Part shown: positions 45,861 to 57,329 of the stretch, piece by piece
Layout: each line of letters opens with the position of its first letter
Position numbering within the stretch: position 1 is the stretch's first letter
NCBI GenBank assembly: GCA_027625915.1
Contig: JANTQA010000012.1
Location: forward strand, 14,780,501 to 14,844,500
DNA length: 64,000 nucleotides
Direction: 5' to 3'
Source: Anaeramoeba flamelloides
Taxonomy: Eukaryota > Metamonada > Anaeramoebidae
Position numbers and translations under genes: made by a program
The notes under the pieces: model-generated
The model's database searches: none
The model's input: the letters and a program-made list of their open reading frames with translations, nothing else
What the model was told of the DNA's origin: nothing

Positions 45861-46532
45861 ATTTATTTATCAGATTTAATTGAATCGTTATGGAAATAAG
45901 TGTTCTATTTCCTTCTGGGGGGAAATAAATAAATTAATAAAAGTTATTCAACCCTTATTGGATATTTGTAATTTTGATTAATAATTTCTTCCATATATAT
46001 AAAATAATAATATAAACAAATAAATCAAAAAATGTTTTTAAGAAAACAAGACAGATATTTTTTTTTTTTTTTTTTGATAAAGATAAAAAATAACTGCACT
46101 AATATAGATAATTAAATTGGCTCATTTCATAACCAAATAACTCGCATAGGCCAGTTCATCAAAGAAGTATCTTAATACAATCAATAAACACGACACTATA
46201 ATATAATATTTTTTATTTGTGTATATCTATTTTTTTTTAATAAATTAACAAATCCAAATATTTTTTTTTTATTAAAAAACAAAATGAATAAAAAAAAAGA
46301 TTTTTCATTTTTTTATTATTTGTGTATTCAAGTCAAAAACAAGAAAAGTTCGAGATAAAAAAAAAAAATGTCTTTTTATCAAAAAAAAACTACTTATCTT
46401 TGTTTCAACGATAACAATAACCAAAATTATGTTTATAGTACTCACTAACTACGTACAAAACAAAAATTGGTTCTTTTCAACACTTCAACCAAAAAACGCA
46501 AGTAAAAAAATATTAAATAATCTATTGAATTA

Positions 46533-49500
46533 TTATTTTTTCTTAGATTGCTTACCGGCGGACCCAAACCCAAGACTGTTAGCTAACCCACCAGCTGTTG
46601 TTTTTTTATAATAAACGTCATGCTCATAAACCTGTGAAAGAAATATAGGGGCGTTGTATGATAAAGAAATTCCTCTCATCATCCAAGCCATTTGCAGGGA
46701 AAGATATTTTGAATAGTCCTTTTTCGAAAATTCAGGGTACAATTTTAAATACATTTCAGGTATTTTGGGGGTAAAAGTCAATTCTAGGTATATGGGGTCC
46801 TTAGCGGGTTTAAACACTTGTGTAAAGCCACCACCATCTTCCTCTTCAAATTCTGTAATTCCAATATTTTCATCAATATCTTGTAAATTCATCGGCGGGA
46901 AATCTGCTTTCCCAATAGATAAAGCTAGTTGTTTAAGTACTATTTCTATATCTATTTTCTTTGGATCGGGGAATTTTAAAGGGGCCTTAATTTTTTTGGC
47001 AGCTTTGCTCATTAATTTCAAAATTTTGTATAAGCTAGGCAAATCATTTAATCCGGATAAATTCATTTCAGAAACCCCTACATAGTAATTAAGATTGTCT
47101 TCATCATCTTCCTTCTCGTCCTGGACATTCTTTTTTTTCTTAGTTTTGAGATCAATCTTTTTTTCAATCTTTAATTCATCTTCACCGGAGGAATTGTCAT
47201 TTAGAATTGAATTTATTTTCTTCCCCTTTAGTATTTTTTTATTAGAATTCGAATTCAGATCCGAACGGGAGCTAGAAACAGAGTCAGAATCAGAATCTGA
47301 AACTGAAACAGAAACAGAATCTGAGTCTGAGCCGGAGTCTGTGCTGGAGTTTATTAAAGTTCCTAAATCATCTAAAGCCTCCATTTGAAATAATTGAGTT
47401 TTTTGGGTTCTTTTTAATTGTTTTTCCTTTAGTTTACTGACTGTTCTTTTTCGAGTCAAATCCATTTTTTCATATCTTTCAATAGCGTGATATATTTTAT
47501 CGATTAAACTTGAAAATAGGATCGGTTTTGGTTTGGGGAATTGGAAATAAATTGGTTGATAATTCTTTTTTTTCGAATTTTCACGTTTATATTTTCGAAT
47601 TTTTTGTAAACTTTCTTTTAAAAATTTCATTATTGAAGGCGTTCTTGGGTACTTATAATCCAAAAAAAAAGGGTGTTTTTGTAAAATGATAAACAATTGC
47701 TCAAAAATTGACTTTGGTTGGAAAATGGGTCCATTTTTCAGTTTGATTTTTACGTCTTCCTGTTTGTTTTCAAATTTCTCTTCAATTAATAACAATAGGT
47801 TTCTTAAATTAATATTCTTATATTGGCCAAGATTCAAAGTGACCAAAGGCTTTGAATCATTGAAATTTGTTTCTAATTCTTTTAAATAATTGATCATTTG
47901 TCTGCAGCAATACGAAATGTTATAACGCTGAACATCGGGGATAAATATGTCTTTAAAATTGATAGAATATTCCTCGAATTGGATTTGGCAAAGCTTTTGA
48001 TAGACACTTAGTATTTTTTCTTGTGGAATCTGGCCCATTTTTTTTTTTAATTTTTGGCTCAATGGTAAAAACCTCTTTGTGGTAATGTATCGAATTGCAT
48101 GATCATTTATTTTTGTCAATTGCGTTTCGGTTGCACCTTCCGGCACCAGTTTGCCCGAATATAAGAAATCATAATAGACATGCCCAAATCTATGAACCCT
48201 TTTGGGGCTATGCTTTTTAGTTTTGTAATTATAGGCTGTGGAATAAAACGATTTATTGGTAACGACCATCAATCTTTCTTGGATTGTGCCTCTTTTGTTC
48301 ACTTTGTAAATCGGCCAAGTGAAAATCAAAGTTTCAGGCACTTCAAGATTCCGATCCAATTTGATCAAGTATTCCTTAATAAACTTTTCACCTCCTTTCT
48401 GGTATTGCGAATTTTCCTTTTCTGTTATTAAAAATAATGGGTTTTCTTTATTTGGATAATTAAAAATAAATTGCAAATATTTATGACATCCAAAATCTCG
48501 AATAATGCAACTGTTAGTCACGTCCCTTAGAAATTCAATTTTTTGATTAAAAAACTTTTCAGTTAAAGCTTCTCCCAATTTTGTTCGTTTTTTATTTAAT
48601 TTATATAATTTGTCCAATTGCAAGAAGAGCGGATATATTTCATAATATTTTAATGTCCCCGCTGAGCTCAAAAAGGAGCTTCGGCAATGTAAGATCTTAT
48701 CTGAGTCGATCCACAGTTGCTTGTCGATTCTCGAAAACGGTAAATTGCCGATAACCACCTTCGTAATCATCTTTTTTAAGATCCTTGGATCAACCTGTTC
48801 AACTTCAATCACAAACCGAAACGCTGCCACAACACTCGTGAACGACTCAAATCCATTGCCTGCACACACCCGATCAAAGCAATCATAAACATCGGAATTA
48901 TTCGACATTCTCAAAAAGGAATCCAAATCCAGCTCTAATTTAATATTATTTTTTTCTTTTTCTTTTTCTTCTTCTTTTTGTTTTTGTTTTTGTTTTTGTT
49001 TTTGTTTTTGTTTTGTCTTTTCTTTTTTGACTTTTGTGTTGTTTTCAAATAATTCATCCAAAGACTTTTGTGCTCTTGCCAAGCAAATGTTATTTAAAAA
49101 ATTCGAAAATCCTGGCATTAACCTCAATGTCAGCATAATGTTTTTTAATAAATTTCTTTTATTCGGGAAATTTACAATCCCACTTTCAACTAACAATTGG
49201 ATATACAGGACATTTTCTTTTAATTTAATCAAAAATGTTTTTGTTTCTTTTTCTTTTTCTTTTTCTTTTTCTTCTTCTTCTTCTTTTTCTTCTTCTATTT
49301 CTTCTTTTTTTTCGATCTTTTTTGTTAAAATTATGATCGAATTAATTAAAGGATCCAAGTGTTTTTGTAAATCAAAAGTTTGGACTAACTCATAAAAAAT
49401 GTCATAGAGAGTTGTAAAAATAAAATGCCCATTTAAAGTGCTTATTGTTTGAAGAACAAAATCTTCTCCATCAAAATTTGCTTCAATCAAAAATTCTCTT

Positions 49501-49577
49501 TTGAACAATTTTGTAAATTTCTTTGTGTATTTTGTTGCTAATCCTTTTACAATTTCAGATGGTTTTTTTGACAACAT
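46533..49577 (-). CDS. Unknown 1014-residue protein with possible PH-like (hSac2-type) segment
   Basis: A single long exon starts at the ATG of MLSKKPSEIVKGLATKYTKK. Residues 1-90 are alpha-helical-looking (GHFIFTTLYDIFYELVQTF). They are followed by Glu/Lys repeats (about 90-112), a second ordered block, and a Lys-Gln repeat (about 188-210). A large ordered region runs from about 215 to 700. Within it, residues 416-475 (LIFTWPIYKVNKRGTIQERL, MVVTNKSFYSTAYNY, FGHVYYDF) resemble a PH-like fold of the hSac2/TPRG1 kind, with a tryptophan, a Lys-Arg-Gly turn and an 'LMVVTNKSFY' strand. That is my inference from pattern only. A Ser/Asp acidic tract (about 765-800) precedes an ordered C-terminal domain (LYKILKLMSKAAKKIKAPLK to LSYNAPIFLSQVYEHDVYYKK) and a Lys-rich end. 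No signal peptide or membrane segment is seen. The function is unknown. Confidence 0.85.
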   Translation of the reverse strand: MLSKKPSEIVKGLATKYTKKFTKLFKREFLIEANFDGEDFVLQTISTLNGHFIFTTLYDIFYELVQTFDLQKHLDPLINSIIILTKKIEKKEEIEEEKEEEEEKEKEKEKETKTFLIKLKENVLYIQLLVESGIVNFPNKRNLLKNIMLTLRLMPGFSNFLNNICLARAQKSLDELFENNTKVKKEKTKQKQKQKQKQKQKEEEKEKEKNNIKLELDLDSFLRMSNNSDVYDCFDRVCAGNGFESFTSVVAAFRFVIEVEQVDPRILKKMITKVVIGNLPFSRIDKQLWIDSDKILHCRSSFLSSAGTLKYYEIYPLFLQLDKLYKLNKKRTKLGEALTEKFFNQKIEFLRDVTNSCIIRDFGCHKYLQFIFNYPNKENPLFLITEKENSQYQKGGEKFIKEYLIKLDRNLEVPETLIFTWPIYKVNKRGTIQERLMVVTNKSFYSTAYNYKTKKHSPKRVHRFGHVYYDFLYSGKLVPEGATETQLTKINDHAIRYITTKRFLPLSQKLKKKMGQIPQEKILSVYQKLCQIQFEEYSINFKDIFIPDVQRYNISYCCRQMINYLKELETNFNDSKPLVTLNLGQYKNINLRNLLLLIEEKFENKQEDVKIKLKNGPIFQPKSIFEQLFIILQKHPFFLDYKYPRTPSIMKFLKESLQKIRKYKRENSKKKNYQPIYFQFPKPKPILFSSLIDKIYHAIERYEKMDLTRKRTVSKLKEKQLKRTQKTQLFQMEALDDLGTLINSSTDSGSDSDSVSVSVSDSDSDSVSSSRSDLNSNSNKKILKGKKINSILNDNSSGEDELKIEKKIDLKTKKKKNVQDEKEDDEDNLNYYVGVSEMNLSGLNDLPSLYKILKLMSKAAKKIKAPLKFPDPKKIDIEIVLKQLALSIGKADFPPMNLQDIDENIGITEFEEEDGGGFTQVFKPAKDPIYLELTFTPKIPEMYLKLYPEFSKKDYSKYLSLQMAWMMRGISLSYNAPIFLSQVYEHDVYYKKTTAGGLANSLGFGSAGKQSKKK

Positions 49578-50483
49578 TTTTTTTTTGTAAGTGCAAGGAG
49601 AAAAAAAAATGATAAAAATCGGATAAAAAAAAAATGAAATAAGGTACCATGTGTGTCTTATTTATTTTTTTTCCCAAATGTTAATAGAGCAATTATATAC
49701 ACAAAGGTTCGATTAAATCACGATATTCGAATTCATTTATCAGCTTTTGAGGAAAGAGTTATCATTTTTAAAAGAATTCATTATATTCCTATGAAATTTT
49801 CAATCAAAAAGATCCAGATTCTTTTTTGTTGGATTTTTGGATTCTAAAAGAAAAAGAAAAATTTCCAAAACTTTTTTATTTTGAAGAAATCTGACTTTTA
49901 GTAATTTCTGAGAATTTTTATAAACTAATAATCTTGAAACTTTCGTCTAATTTTAAAAATTAGTGAAATAGATAAAATATTGAAACCTTAAAGATCTCAA
50001 AAAATTGATCATTTATTTTATTCACAAATATTTATTAAATTTTGTAATTTTTAAAAGATTAGGTACTATTTTTTTCAAATACCTAGAGTCTTTAACACAA
50101 TTTTTATTATTAAAATCAGTTATTTGATATATATATATATATTATATTAGAAATATTAATTTGAATTGGTTTTATTTATTTGAACATCTTTAAAAAGATG
50201 AAAAATTAATAAAGTCTAGTAATACATTTAATCTTTCTTGTTATAAATAAAATAGTGAAGAAATTAAGAATGGGTAATTAATTATTGATTATAAATAATC
50301 AAATTAAAAATTATTTCTATAGATTATAAGTTGAATATTCTAGGTTTTTAAAAAAGTCTTTTGGGAGAATTTTTTCTGTTCATTTTTTGGTTCTTTTTCT
50401 ATGGATTTTTTTATTCAATCTCTAGAAAAAATTGATTTAAACTTCTCTTTGAATAAAGAAATTATATTTTTTACAAGTTTAAA

Positions 50484-50519
<36 letters not shown>

Positions 50520-50779
50520 GATACAAAAAAATGATTTCTTAAATTTAAATAAATTTAAAAATAGGTATAAATTTTGGGAAAGTGGAAAAAAGAAAAGTCT
50601 ATTGGTATACTGAGGAATTAAAATTGGTATATTTGGAATTTTCGATTTTTCATTTAATCGAATTCGGTGAATTTGACTAGTTGAAAAGTCCAATAATATC
50701 TAAATATTATAAGACAACAAGATCACAATTCCTAAAAGTCACTTCATCATATGGTGTAGACTTTCATAGACTTTCGTCA

Positions 50780-50960
50780 AGTTTCATCAAGTGTCTAGGT
50801 TTTCCAAAATTCAAAAGAATAAAGCAAAAACAAATATATTACTTAATTCTTTAAAATTCTGAAAAAGAACTAACTGTGGTTTTCTTGTCGTTTTCTGTTT
50901 TATTCTTAATATTTATAGATTGTCCAATAAACAGAAAACTCAATAAAACCATAAAAGTTG
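50780..50960. repeat. Hairpin-module repeat, copy 3
   Basis: It carries the spacer-like CATCAAGTGTCTAGGTTTTCC, then AAAATTCAAAAGAATAAAGC and its inverse, followed by a TTTCTTGTCGTTTTCTGTTT module and CAATAAACAGAAAACTCAA. Confidence 0.7.
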
Positions 50961-51025
50961 ATTTTTAATTTTAAAAAAAAAAATAGAGAAAAATCTATAT
51001 TTTCTTTTTTTTTTTTTATTGTTGA

Positions 51026-51115
51026 GGAAGTGTATATTACACTCTGGATACCCTTTTACTTAAATCCCCTTTGAGAAATTTTTCCGTAAAATCATAGATT
51101 TCACGATTATTATTT
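51026..51115 (+). repeat. Short dispersed repeat, partner of 3785-3890
   Basis: Contains GTGTATATTACACTCT and, 55-60 bp later, AAAATCATAGATTTCACGAT as in the first copy. Confidence 0.7.
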
Positions 51116-51379
51116 AATGAAAATGGTTTCAAACTTTTGTATTAAAATTAATTCATTAAGATTTTTTTTTTTTTAATTTGTTATGAAATATTAATCTATC
51201 TTTTTCATAGGAAGGATAGACCCATAAAAAATGATCAATATTTTCAATTTTTACTTGTTTTAAGAAAGAGATCTAAATATTTGAACGATTATAGATCAAA
51301 TGAAATAGGTTAGATTATTAGGTTTTTTAGAACTTTATAGATGGTTTGAATCCATAATGTGCTAAGGTTTTAAGAATAA

Positions 51380-51670
51380 GATTTGGTTTTTCAAAATTGA
51401 GTTGCTGTTTTTTTTTTCTTTTTTTTTTTTTTTTTTGCAAATAAATCTATATTTTCTCTCTATTTTCTGAATTCTGAAAAAACTAACTACAGTTTTTTTT
51501 AATATTTGTTTTATGTTCCAAAAGTTTTTGATTTACTAATAAAAACAAAAATAAAATAAAATATAAGGATTTTTTTCCAGAATTTAAAAGAATTGAGTAA
51601 AATATAGGAGTTTATTCCCTTATTTTTAAATTCTGGAAAATCTTTGTTGACCGAATAAAAAATAATTTTC
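51380..51670. repeat. Hairpin-module repeat, copy 4 (degenerate)
   Basis: Includes CCAGAATTTAAAAGAATTGA at 51577 and the inverse TTTTTAAATTCTGGAAAATC at 51624, with weaker module remnants to the left. Confidence 0.65.
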
Positions 51671-52481
51671 TCTCTTCAAAAATCAAGAAAAAAAAATAAA
51701 AATAAAATTTTTCAAGCAAGATCTATAGACACTTGTAAAAATATTTTCTTCAAATGTTATTGAACATAGAAATGATTTTCAATAAATCAGATTGATTTCA
51801 GATATAATTTTCTTTGATCTTTGATTTTTGTAAGATCAAAAATGGGAATTGTTGTGTTTTTCAAATGTATAACCTAAGAATTATAGTTTTTCAATTTTGA
51901 AGAAAAAAAATTGAATGGTTAGATTTATTTCATACCGACATCTATTATTCTTCAGGTGTGTGTAATTTGACTAATTTCTTATTGATTCTCCAAAGATTAA
52001 AATAAAAAAAATTGGCATTTGTAAAATTTTTTGGCGAACTTTTTACAGAAACAAAGTTTAAATCATCTTTTTGAAAATGATAAAACAAACAATTAGGAAA
52101 TAACCAATTCAATATCAATAAATTTGGATTTAATGATGTCAACTAAAATAAAAAATCATTTAACAGTCAATAAATAGACAATTAATGTTTTTTCATTTTT
52201 TTTTCATTGACTTTTCAAAAGTAAATGAAATATTAAAACAGTGGGTAGATCGAAGTAGTATTGTTGTTTCGGTATTTTTTTTTAAAATCGGCGGTTTAAC
52301 AAACCCCTTTATATAAATTTAATTTTTACAAATTGTAAACTAGTATCCAAAAAAATTTTGACCATCAAAATAATAAAAAAAACATAAATTGAATTTAATA
52401 ATAGAATTATTTTTTAATGAAAAAAAAATAAATAAAAAAAAATGAAGAATTATTAATAAATTGTAAGCGAATATAAAAAGG

Positions 52482-55400
52482 TTAATCAAATTCATCAGAA
52501 TAATCTGATGTTTCGCTACTATCAGAATTCTGTGAATCATTATCATCCATCCAAATATTTGCTCTCGAAAATTTTTGTCTTAATCCCGAATTAATCAAAT
52601 CCAATAAACTACCTCTTCTCTTCGACATTTTTTGTTGCTCGTATTCTTTCTGTTGTTCTTTATCAAGAGATGAAACCTTTTTTAATTTATTTTTCGCATT
52701 TAAAAAATCAATACTTGATATAGAACTTGATTTCTGAATTTTTGAAATTTTAAATTTGGGTTTTAATGGCTCCTGAGTTGTATTTTCTTTTATTGATGTT
52801 TTCACTTTGAATTCTGGGATTTGCATCATTGCTAATTATTATTAAATAAATAATAAAATAAAATTAAAAAAAAGTCAAGATTGAAAGGTTTTGAATATTG
52901 AAAATTTTTGAAAACAAAATATCGTTAATTTCTCTATTTGTGAAAAGAAACAAAAACAAATCAGAGTTGAATTTTTTAATCTTTAACAAATTTGATAAAA
53001 TTTTTAAAAAAATTAACATTTTTTTTTTTTGTTCATTATAATTTAAACTAATGAAATAAATTTCCTCTTACAGCCGTTAGGTTTTCTTGTGTTTTCTGTT
53101 TGTTTGTAAAATCGATAGATTTTCGTTAGGTTTTTTTGAGTTTTCTATTTATTTGTGGAGTGTTCTAGGTTTTTTTTACTTTTCGAAATAAACCGAAAAT
53201 TTATTAAAATTTTCTGTAGATTTCAAAAAGTAAAAAAAACCTAAGGAAAATCAATAGATTTTACAAATAAAATAGAAAACCTCAAAAAAACCTAGAACAC
53301 TTCACAAATAAAAAAGAAAACCTCAAAAAAGCCTAGAACACTTAACAAATAAAACAGAAAACCTCAAGAAAACCTAGGAACTTGATTTTCCATAATCCAA
53401 AAGAATCGAGCAAAATATTTGAATTTTTCTCTATTTTTTTGAATTCAGGAAAATCTAAAGAGATTGTCAGTTAAGTGCCGTAGAGTGCCTAGGTTTTTTT
53501 TTTAATTTAATAAACAAAAAGAAAATTTCTTTTTAATTTTTGAAATTAAAGAAAACCCACAACTATCTTTTCTCTGGTTTCCTGTTTATTTGTGAAGTGT
53601 TCTAGGTTTTTTTTTACTTTTTGAAATAAACAGAAAATTTTAATGAATTTTCAGTTTATTTAGAAAAGCAAGATGTTTTCGTTAGGTTTTTTTTACTTTT
53701 TGTAATAAACCGAAAATTTATTGAAATTTTCTGTTTATTTCAAAAAGTAAAAAAAAACCTAGAACACTTAGCAAATAAAACAAAAAACCTCAAGAAAGGA
53801 GCTGTTAGGTTTTTTTAATTTTTGAAGAATTGAGTAAAATATTTAATTTTACTCTATTCTTTTGAATTATGGAAAACCGTCCTTAGATTTTTTTTAATTT
53901 TTGTTTTGATTAGAAAATTGATAGATTTCCGAAACAAAAACAAAAAGTAAAAGAAAGTCAGCATTAGCTTTTCGAAGTTTTAAAATAATTTCCGAAAATC
54001 TTTCGATTTTTCTCTATTCTTTTGAATTCTGGAAAAGTGTCATTGAGTTTTCTTGGGGCTTTTTGTTTTATTTGCTAAGTGTTCTAGGGTTTTTTTTACT
54101 TTTTGAAATAAACAGAAAATTTCAATAAATTTTCGGTTTATTACAAAAAGTAAAAAAAACCTAACGAAAATCGATAGATTTTACAAATACTCTGTATCAC
54201 TATAGAATACTTGGCAGCGCTTCTCGAATTTCTAAATTTTTTTTTAGAAAAAAAATTAATATTTAACTTACGGGGTGGGGGTGGTATTGCTTGATTCTTG
54301 TCAGTTTTTTTGTCATTATTCTCTTGAATTTCTTCCACTTCCCAGTTTTCCCAGGGTTCTTTGGATTTGATCCGTTCAGATATCTCTGTCAATATTTCCT
54401 TTGCTCTATGTGCATCCTCAAGTATCATTGCGTTGACAATCTCCGTGATGCATTGGATTTGACCCCTTTCCATTTTCACAAGTGGATCTACAGTTTTTTC
54501 AGCATAATCTATTTTGTTCATTGCAACCTGTACACACTCATTAACAATTTCAGAAATGAAAGGGTATTTTGATTGGAATTGTTGTTTTTTATTTCTTTGT
54601 TTCGCTCGTTTTTTCTTCATCTTAATTTTTCGAATTTTGGTATTTCTTTTTTTGTTTTTTATATTATGAGATTTATAAATTTCTCTTTTTAAATTCTTTA
54701 AGATTTCTTTTTTTTCATGGATTTGTCTAATGGTAATTTTATAACGTGTCCTTAAATTGCTTTCAATTTCTTCGTAGTGTTGGTCTAAAATAAATATTTC
54801 GTTGATCCTTTGTTTATAATCTTTAATATTATTTGAGGTTGGTTTTTTTTCGATTCTTCGATGATCAATATCTTGATTTTCATCTTTGTGTTTTTCTTTG
54901 CTTTTTTCTTCTTTCTTTTTTTCATCTTCCTTTTTTATTTTATTCCCTTTTGAGATCTTGTTTAATTTAGCACCATCATCGCCGTCACCTGTGTTGTTTT
55001 TTGTGTTGATATTATTATTGATCTTATTTTTGTTATCATTGTTGCTGTTATTTACTGGCTCGTTTTCTTTTTTTTCGCTTTTTGGTTTATTTTCTTGATT
55101 TTTGTTATTATTGGTTTTGTTGTTATTATTGGTTTTGACATTATTATTATTTTCGTTGCTGTTTGTGTCTGTGCTTTTGCTTTCGTGTTCCTTATTGTTG
55201 TTGGTATTTTGTAAATTTGACAAATTAAATTCCCCCTTTAATTCTAAAATCTTTTGATCAATTTCCTTTAATTCTTGTGAAAGCTGATCTCTTTGTCGAG
55301 CAATTTTATTTAAATAGGCGTCCTCGATAATCTTAATTTCCTTACCTAAATTTTTAATTTGATCAACAATCTGTGTAACTTTTTTTTCAGGATCAGCGCC

Positions 55401-56753
55401 ATTAAATCCCTTAAAAAAATACCTTAATGAACTTTGAGATGCTCTAAATGTAATACGGCTTTTAGATCTTCTTCTTGATCTATTATGGCTCTGTGAAGAA
55501 TTGGACTTGGACGAACCGTTGCCATTGCTCAAATAATTTTTATTGAAACGAGAATACAGACTGTGCTTTTCAGAAAATATCTTTGCATCAATGGACGGTA
55601 CGTGTTTATCGATTGTTGTTAAATAGGATGCCACAAAGGTATGAGAATCCTTCCGTATTATATTATTATCCTGAGGTGTGAAAAAAACAGAGATTGGTTT
55701 GTGGTTTAATTGTTTTAATATATTTATTAAATTTGGATAATTTTTATTTTTAATACTATTGCCCTCATCACGGAAAACTTTCACTACTTTGTATCCTAAA
55801 TTATTGTTTTCGTCCTTGTTATTTACATTTCCCTTTTCTCCATTTAAGCTTGCACTTTCGTTCTGCTTTGCATTTTCATTTTCATTTTCACTTTTGGTTT
55901 TACTTTCGCTTTTGTTGTTGTTTTTACCAGTGTTTTTACTTTTGTTCTTGTTTTCATCTTTTTTGTTGTTATTTTTGTTGTTATTTTTGTTGTTATTTAC
56001 TTGCTCGTTTTCTTTTTTATCGTTTTTTGGTTTATTTACTTGATTATTTTCATTTCCATTTCCATCCCCATTTTCCTTTTTGCTTAATTCGGTCTTTTCT
56101 TTAACAACTTCAACACCTAATTCTAATAAACCATTATCAAGTGTCTTTTTTTTTAACTTTGCCGAGTCTTTTTTTACTTCCGTTCCCATCTTTTCATCTG
56201 TTTGATCATTCTGATTTTTCTTAATTTCTTCCCCGTCTGATTTTTCAATTTTTTCTATTTGCTCTTCTTCGCTATTGACTTTTTTGTTTTTTGTTTTAAG
56301 GTTATTAAAAGAGATTTTTTTCATCATACTTTTTGCACTAAACCATTTTTTTTTTGAATGCTTGGATGAATCTTGTTTTTCTATCTTTTGATTAATTTTT
56401 AATTTGGATTTTTTTGTTTTTTTGGAAACTTTCGGAGAAGAACTGAAAGACGATTCTTCTGTTTCTTCATTGGAAGAACTTGAACTCTCGCTGTTGGTTT
56501 GTTTGGAATTTTTTTTCTTTTTCTTTTTGGATTTCTTTTTCTTTTTTTTTTTGGATTTCTTCTTTTCTTTCATTTCTTGTTTGTTTTCCTGTTCGTTTTC
56601 TTTTTCGTTTTCGGTTGGTACATTTTTTTTACTTTTTTCTTCTTTTCTGTTTGTTTTTTTCGTTTTATTCTTTTTGTTTTTGTTTTTCTTTTTCCCAGTT
56701 TCATTTTCTGTTTCAGGGACTGTTTCTTCTTTTTTTTTGTTTTCTAAAGACAT
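52482..56753 (-). CDS. Coiled-coil, poly-proline, WH2-like, acidic-tail protein (candidate actin nucleation-promoting factor)
   Basis: Two exons, 56753-54272 and 52831-52482, join in phase (donor CCCC|GTAAGT, acceptor TTAG|CA) to give 943 residues. The join creates AIPPPPPMMQIPEF, so poly-proline ends exon 1. Residues 1-330 are Lys/Glu/Asn-rich. An ordered patch (NYPNLINILKQLNHKPISVF) follows, then a coiled coil (KVTQIVDQIKNLGKEIKIIE), an Asn/Lys linker, a second coiled coil (IHEKKEILKNLKREI) and an ordered helix region (YPFISEIVNECVQVAMNKID). After the prolines come a WH2-like SLLDLINSG (about 902-910) and a terminal acidic tail with Trp and Phe (NIWMDDN...YSDEFD). Poly-proline, WH2 and acidic tail is the C-terminal plan of WASP-family Arp2/3 activators, and coiled coils before it recall WHAMM/JMY. 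A formin DAD-like motif is an alternative for the LLDL patch, but no FH2 domain is present. The gene is well supported. The function is inference. Confidence 0.82.
53070..54185. repeat. Long hairpin-module array filling the intron of the WH2-like gene
   Basis: It contains at least ten modules in both orientations: GGTTTTTTTTACTTTTTGAA..., AAATAAACAGAAAATTT and its inverse, AACGAAAATCGATAGATTTT and its inverse, and AGAATTCAAAAGAAT-type hairpins. The spacer AAGTGCCGTAGAGTGCCTAG is at 53475-53494. It occupies about 1.1 kb of the 1.44-kb intron (54271-52832). Exon 1 stops in frame 22 codons into it (54141) if the intron is not spliced. Confidence 0.85.
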
Positions 56754-57329
56754 TTGTTTGTTTTGGAACTTTTACAAATTTTGTTTTTTGTTAATTAAAA
56801 ACAAAGTGATAATTACTTTTTCACAAAGGTGAATTAGAAAAAAAATAAATTTTTTTACATTTTAATATTTGAAGAAATTTTCGATTCAAACTCGTGTTGC
56901 TTATTTTTGTTTGAACCAACAATTGGAACTTTATTTTGTAAAATCGAAAAAATAATAGGATAAAAATATTTTCCGATCTTTTTGAGAAAAAAGATTTAAT
57001 TATAAACCCATAATTTTCATGTTATGTGGGTGGTTTTTGAACCAACCTCATTCTCACACAATTGGTCATTTTTAACTTGTTCCGATTCCTCATGGAGTTA
57101 TTTAGGAAAAAAACCTTGAGAACAAAAAGCCAAAAACAAAATATGTGAAAGATTTTTATCTCGAGAAGAGATAAACTTAATTATTGAGGGTAATGGAGGG
57201 TTCGTTCTCTCGTAGATACTTTAAAAATTAACTAACAAAGTTTTCTCAAATAAACTGAACTTGGTTAAGCAATAATTATTATTCAATTAGAGAAGATTTA
57301 TATTTAAAAGTTAATGAATTAGGAAGAAT

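Larger units (their letters stand above)
41583..46532. other. 5-kb gene-free AT-rich region
   Basis: It contains one small TTAA-flanked element (42647-42821) and the weak repeat at 45640-45860. Elsewhere the sequence is very A/T-rich with no ORF, RNA signature or clear repeat. The ORF 46429-46611 (+) overlaps the 3' end of the next gene and is a shadow. Confidence 0.55.
49578..52481. other. Gene-free region with hairpin modules and repeats
   Basis: It holds the repeat at 49740-49990, a TA microsatellite near 50490-50517, hairpin modules at 50780-50960 and 51380-51670, and the short repeat at 51026-51115. The ORFs at 50401-50693 and 51945-52142 have no domain features. The ORF at 52340-52546 (-) overlaps the 3' end of the next gene and is not supported. 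Confidence 0.5.

Noticed and set aside
47095-49395. Plus-strand ORFs inside 47.1-49.4 kb, one Ser/Glu-repetitive
   Set aside because: Antisense to the 1014-residue gene, whose own frame is far longer and has better composition.
49706-49720. GGTTCGATTAAATC as a second tRNA box B
   Set aside because: The last bases do not match box B and there is no box A or terminator.
54886-56832. Plus-strand Leu/Phe/Ser-rich ORFs over 54.9-56.8 kb
   Set aside because: Antisense of the Lys/Asn/Glu-rich first exon of the WH2-like gene.
57020-57045. GTGGGTGG motif that could mark a fourth pseudoknot
   Set aside because: No upstream hairpin with a loop complementary to the following bases was found.
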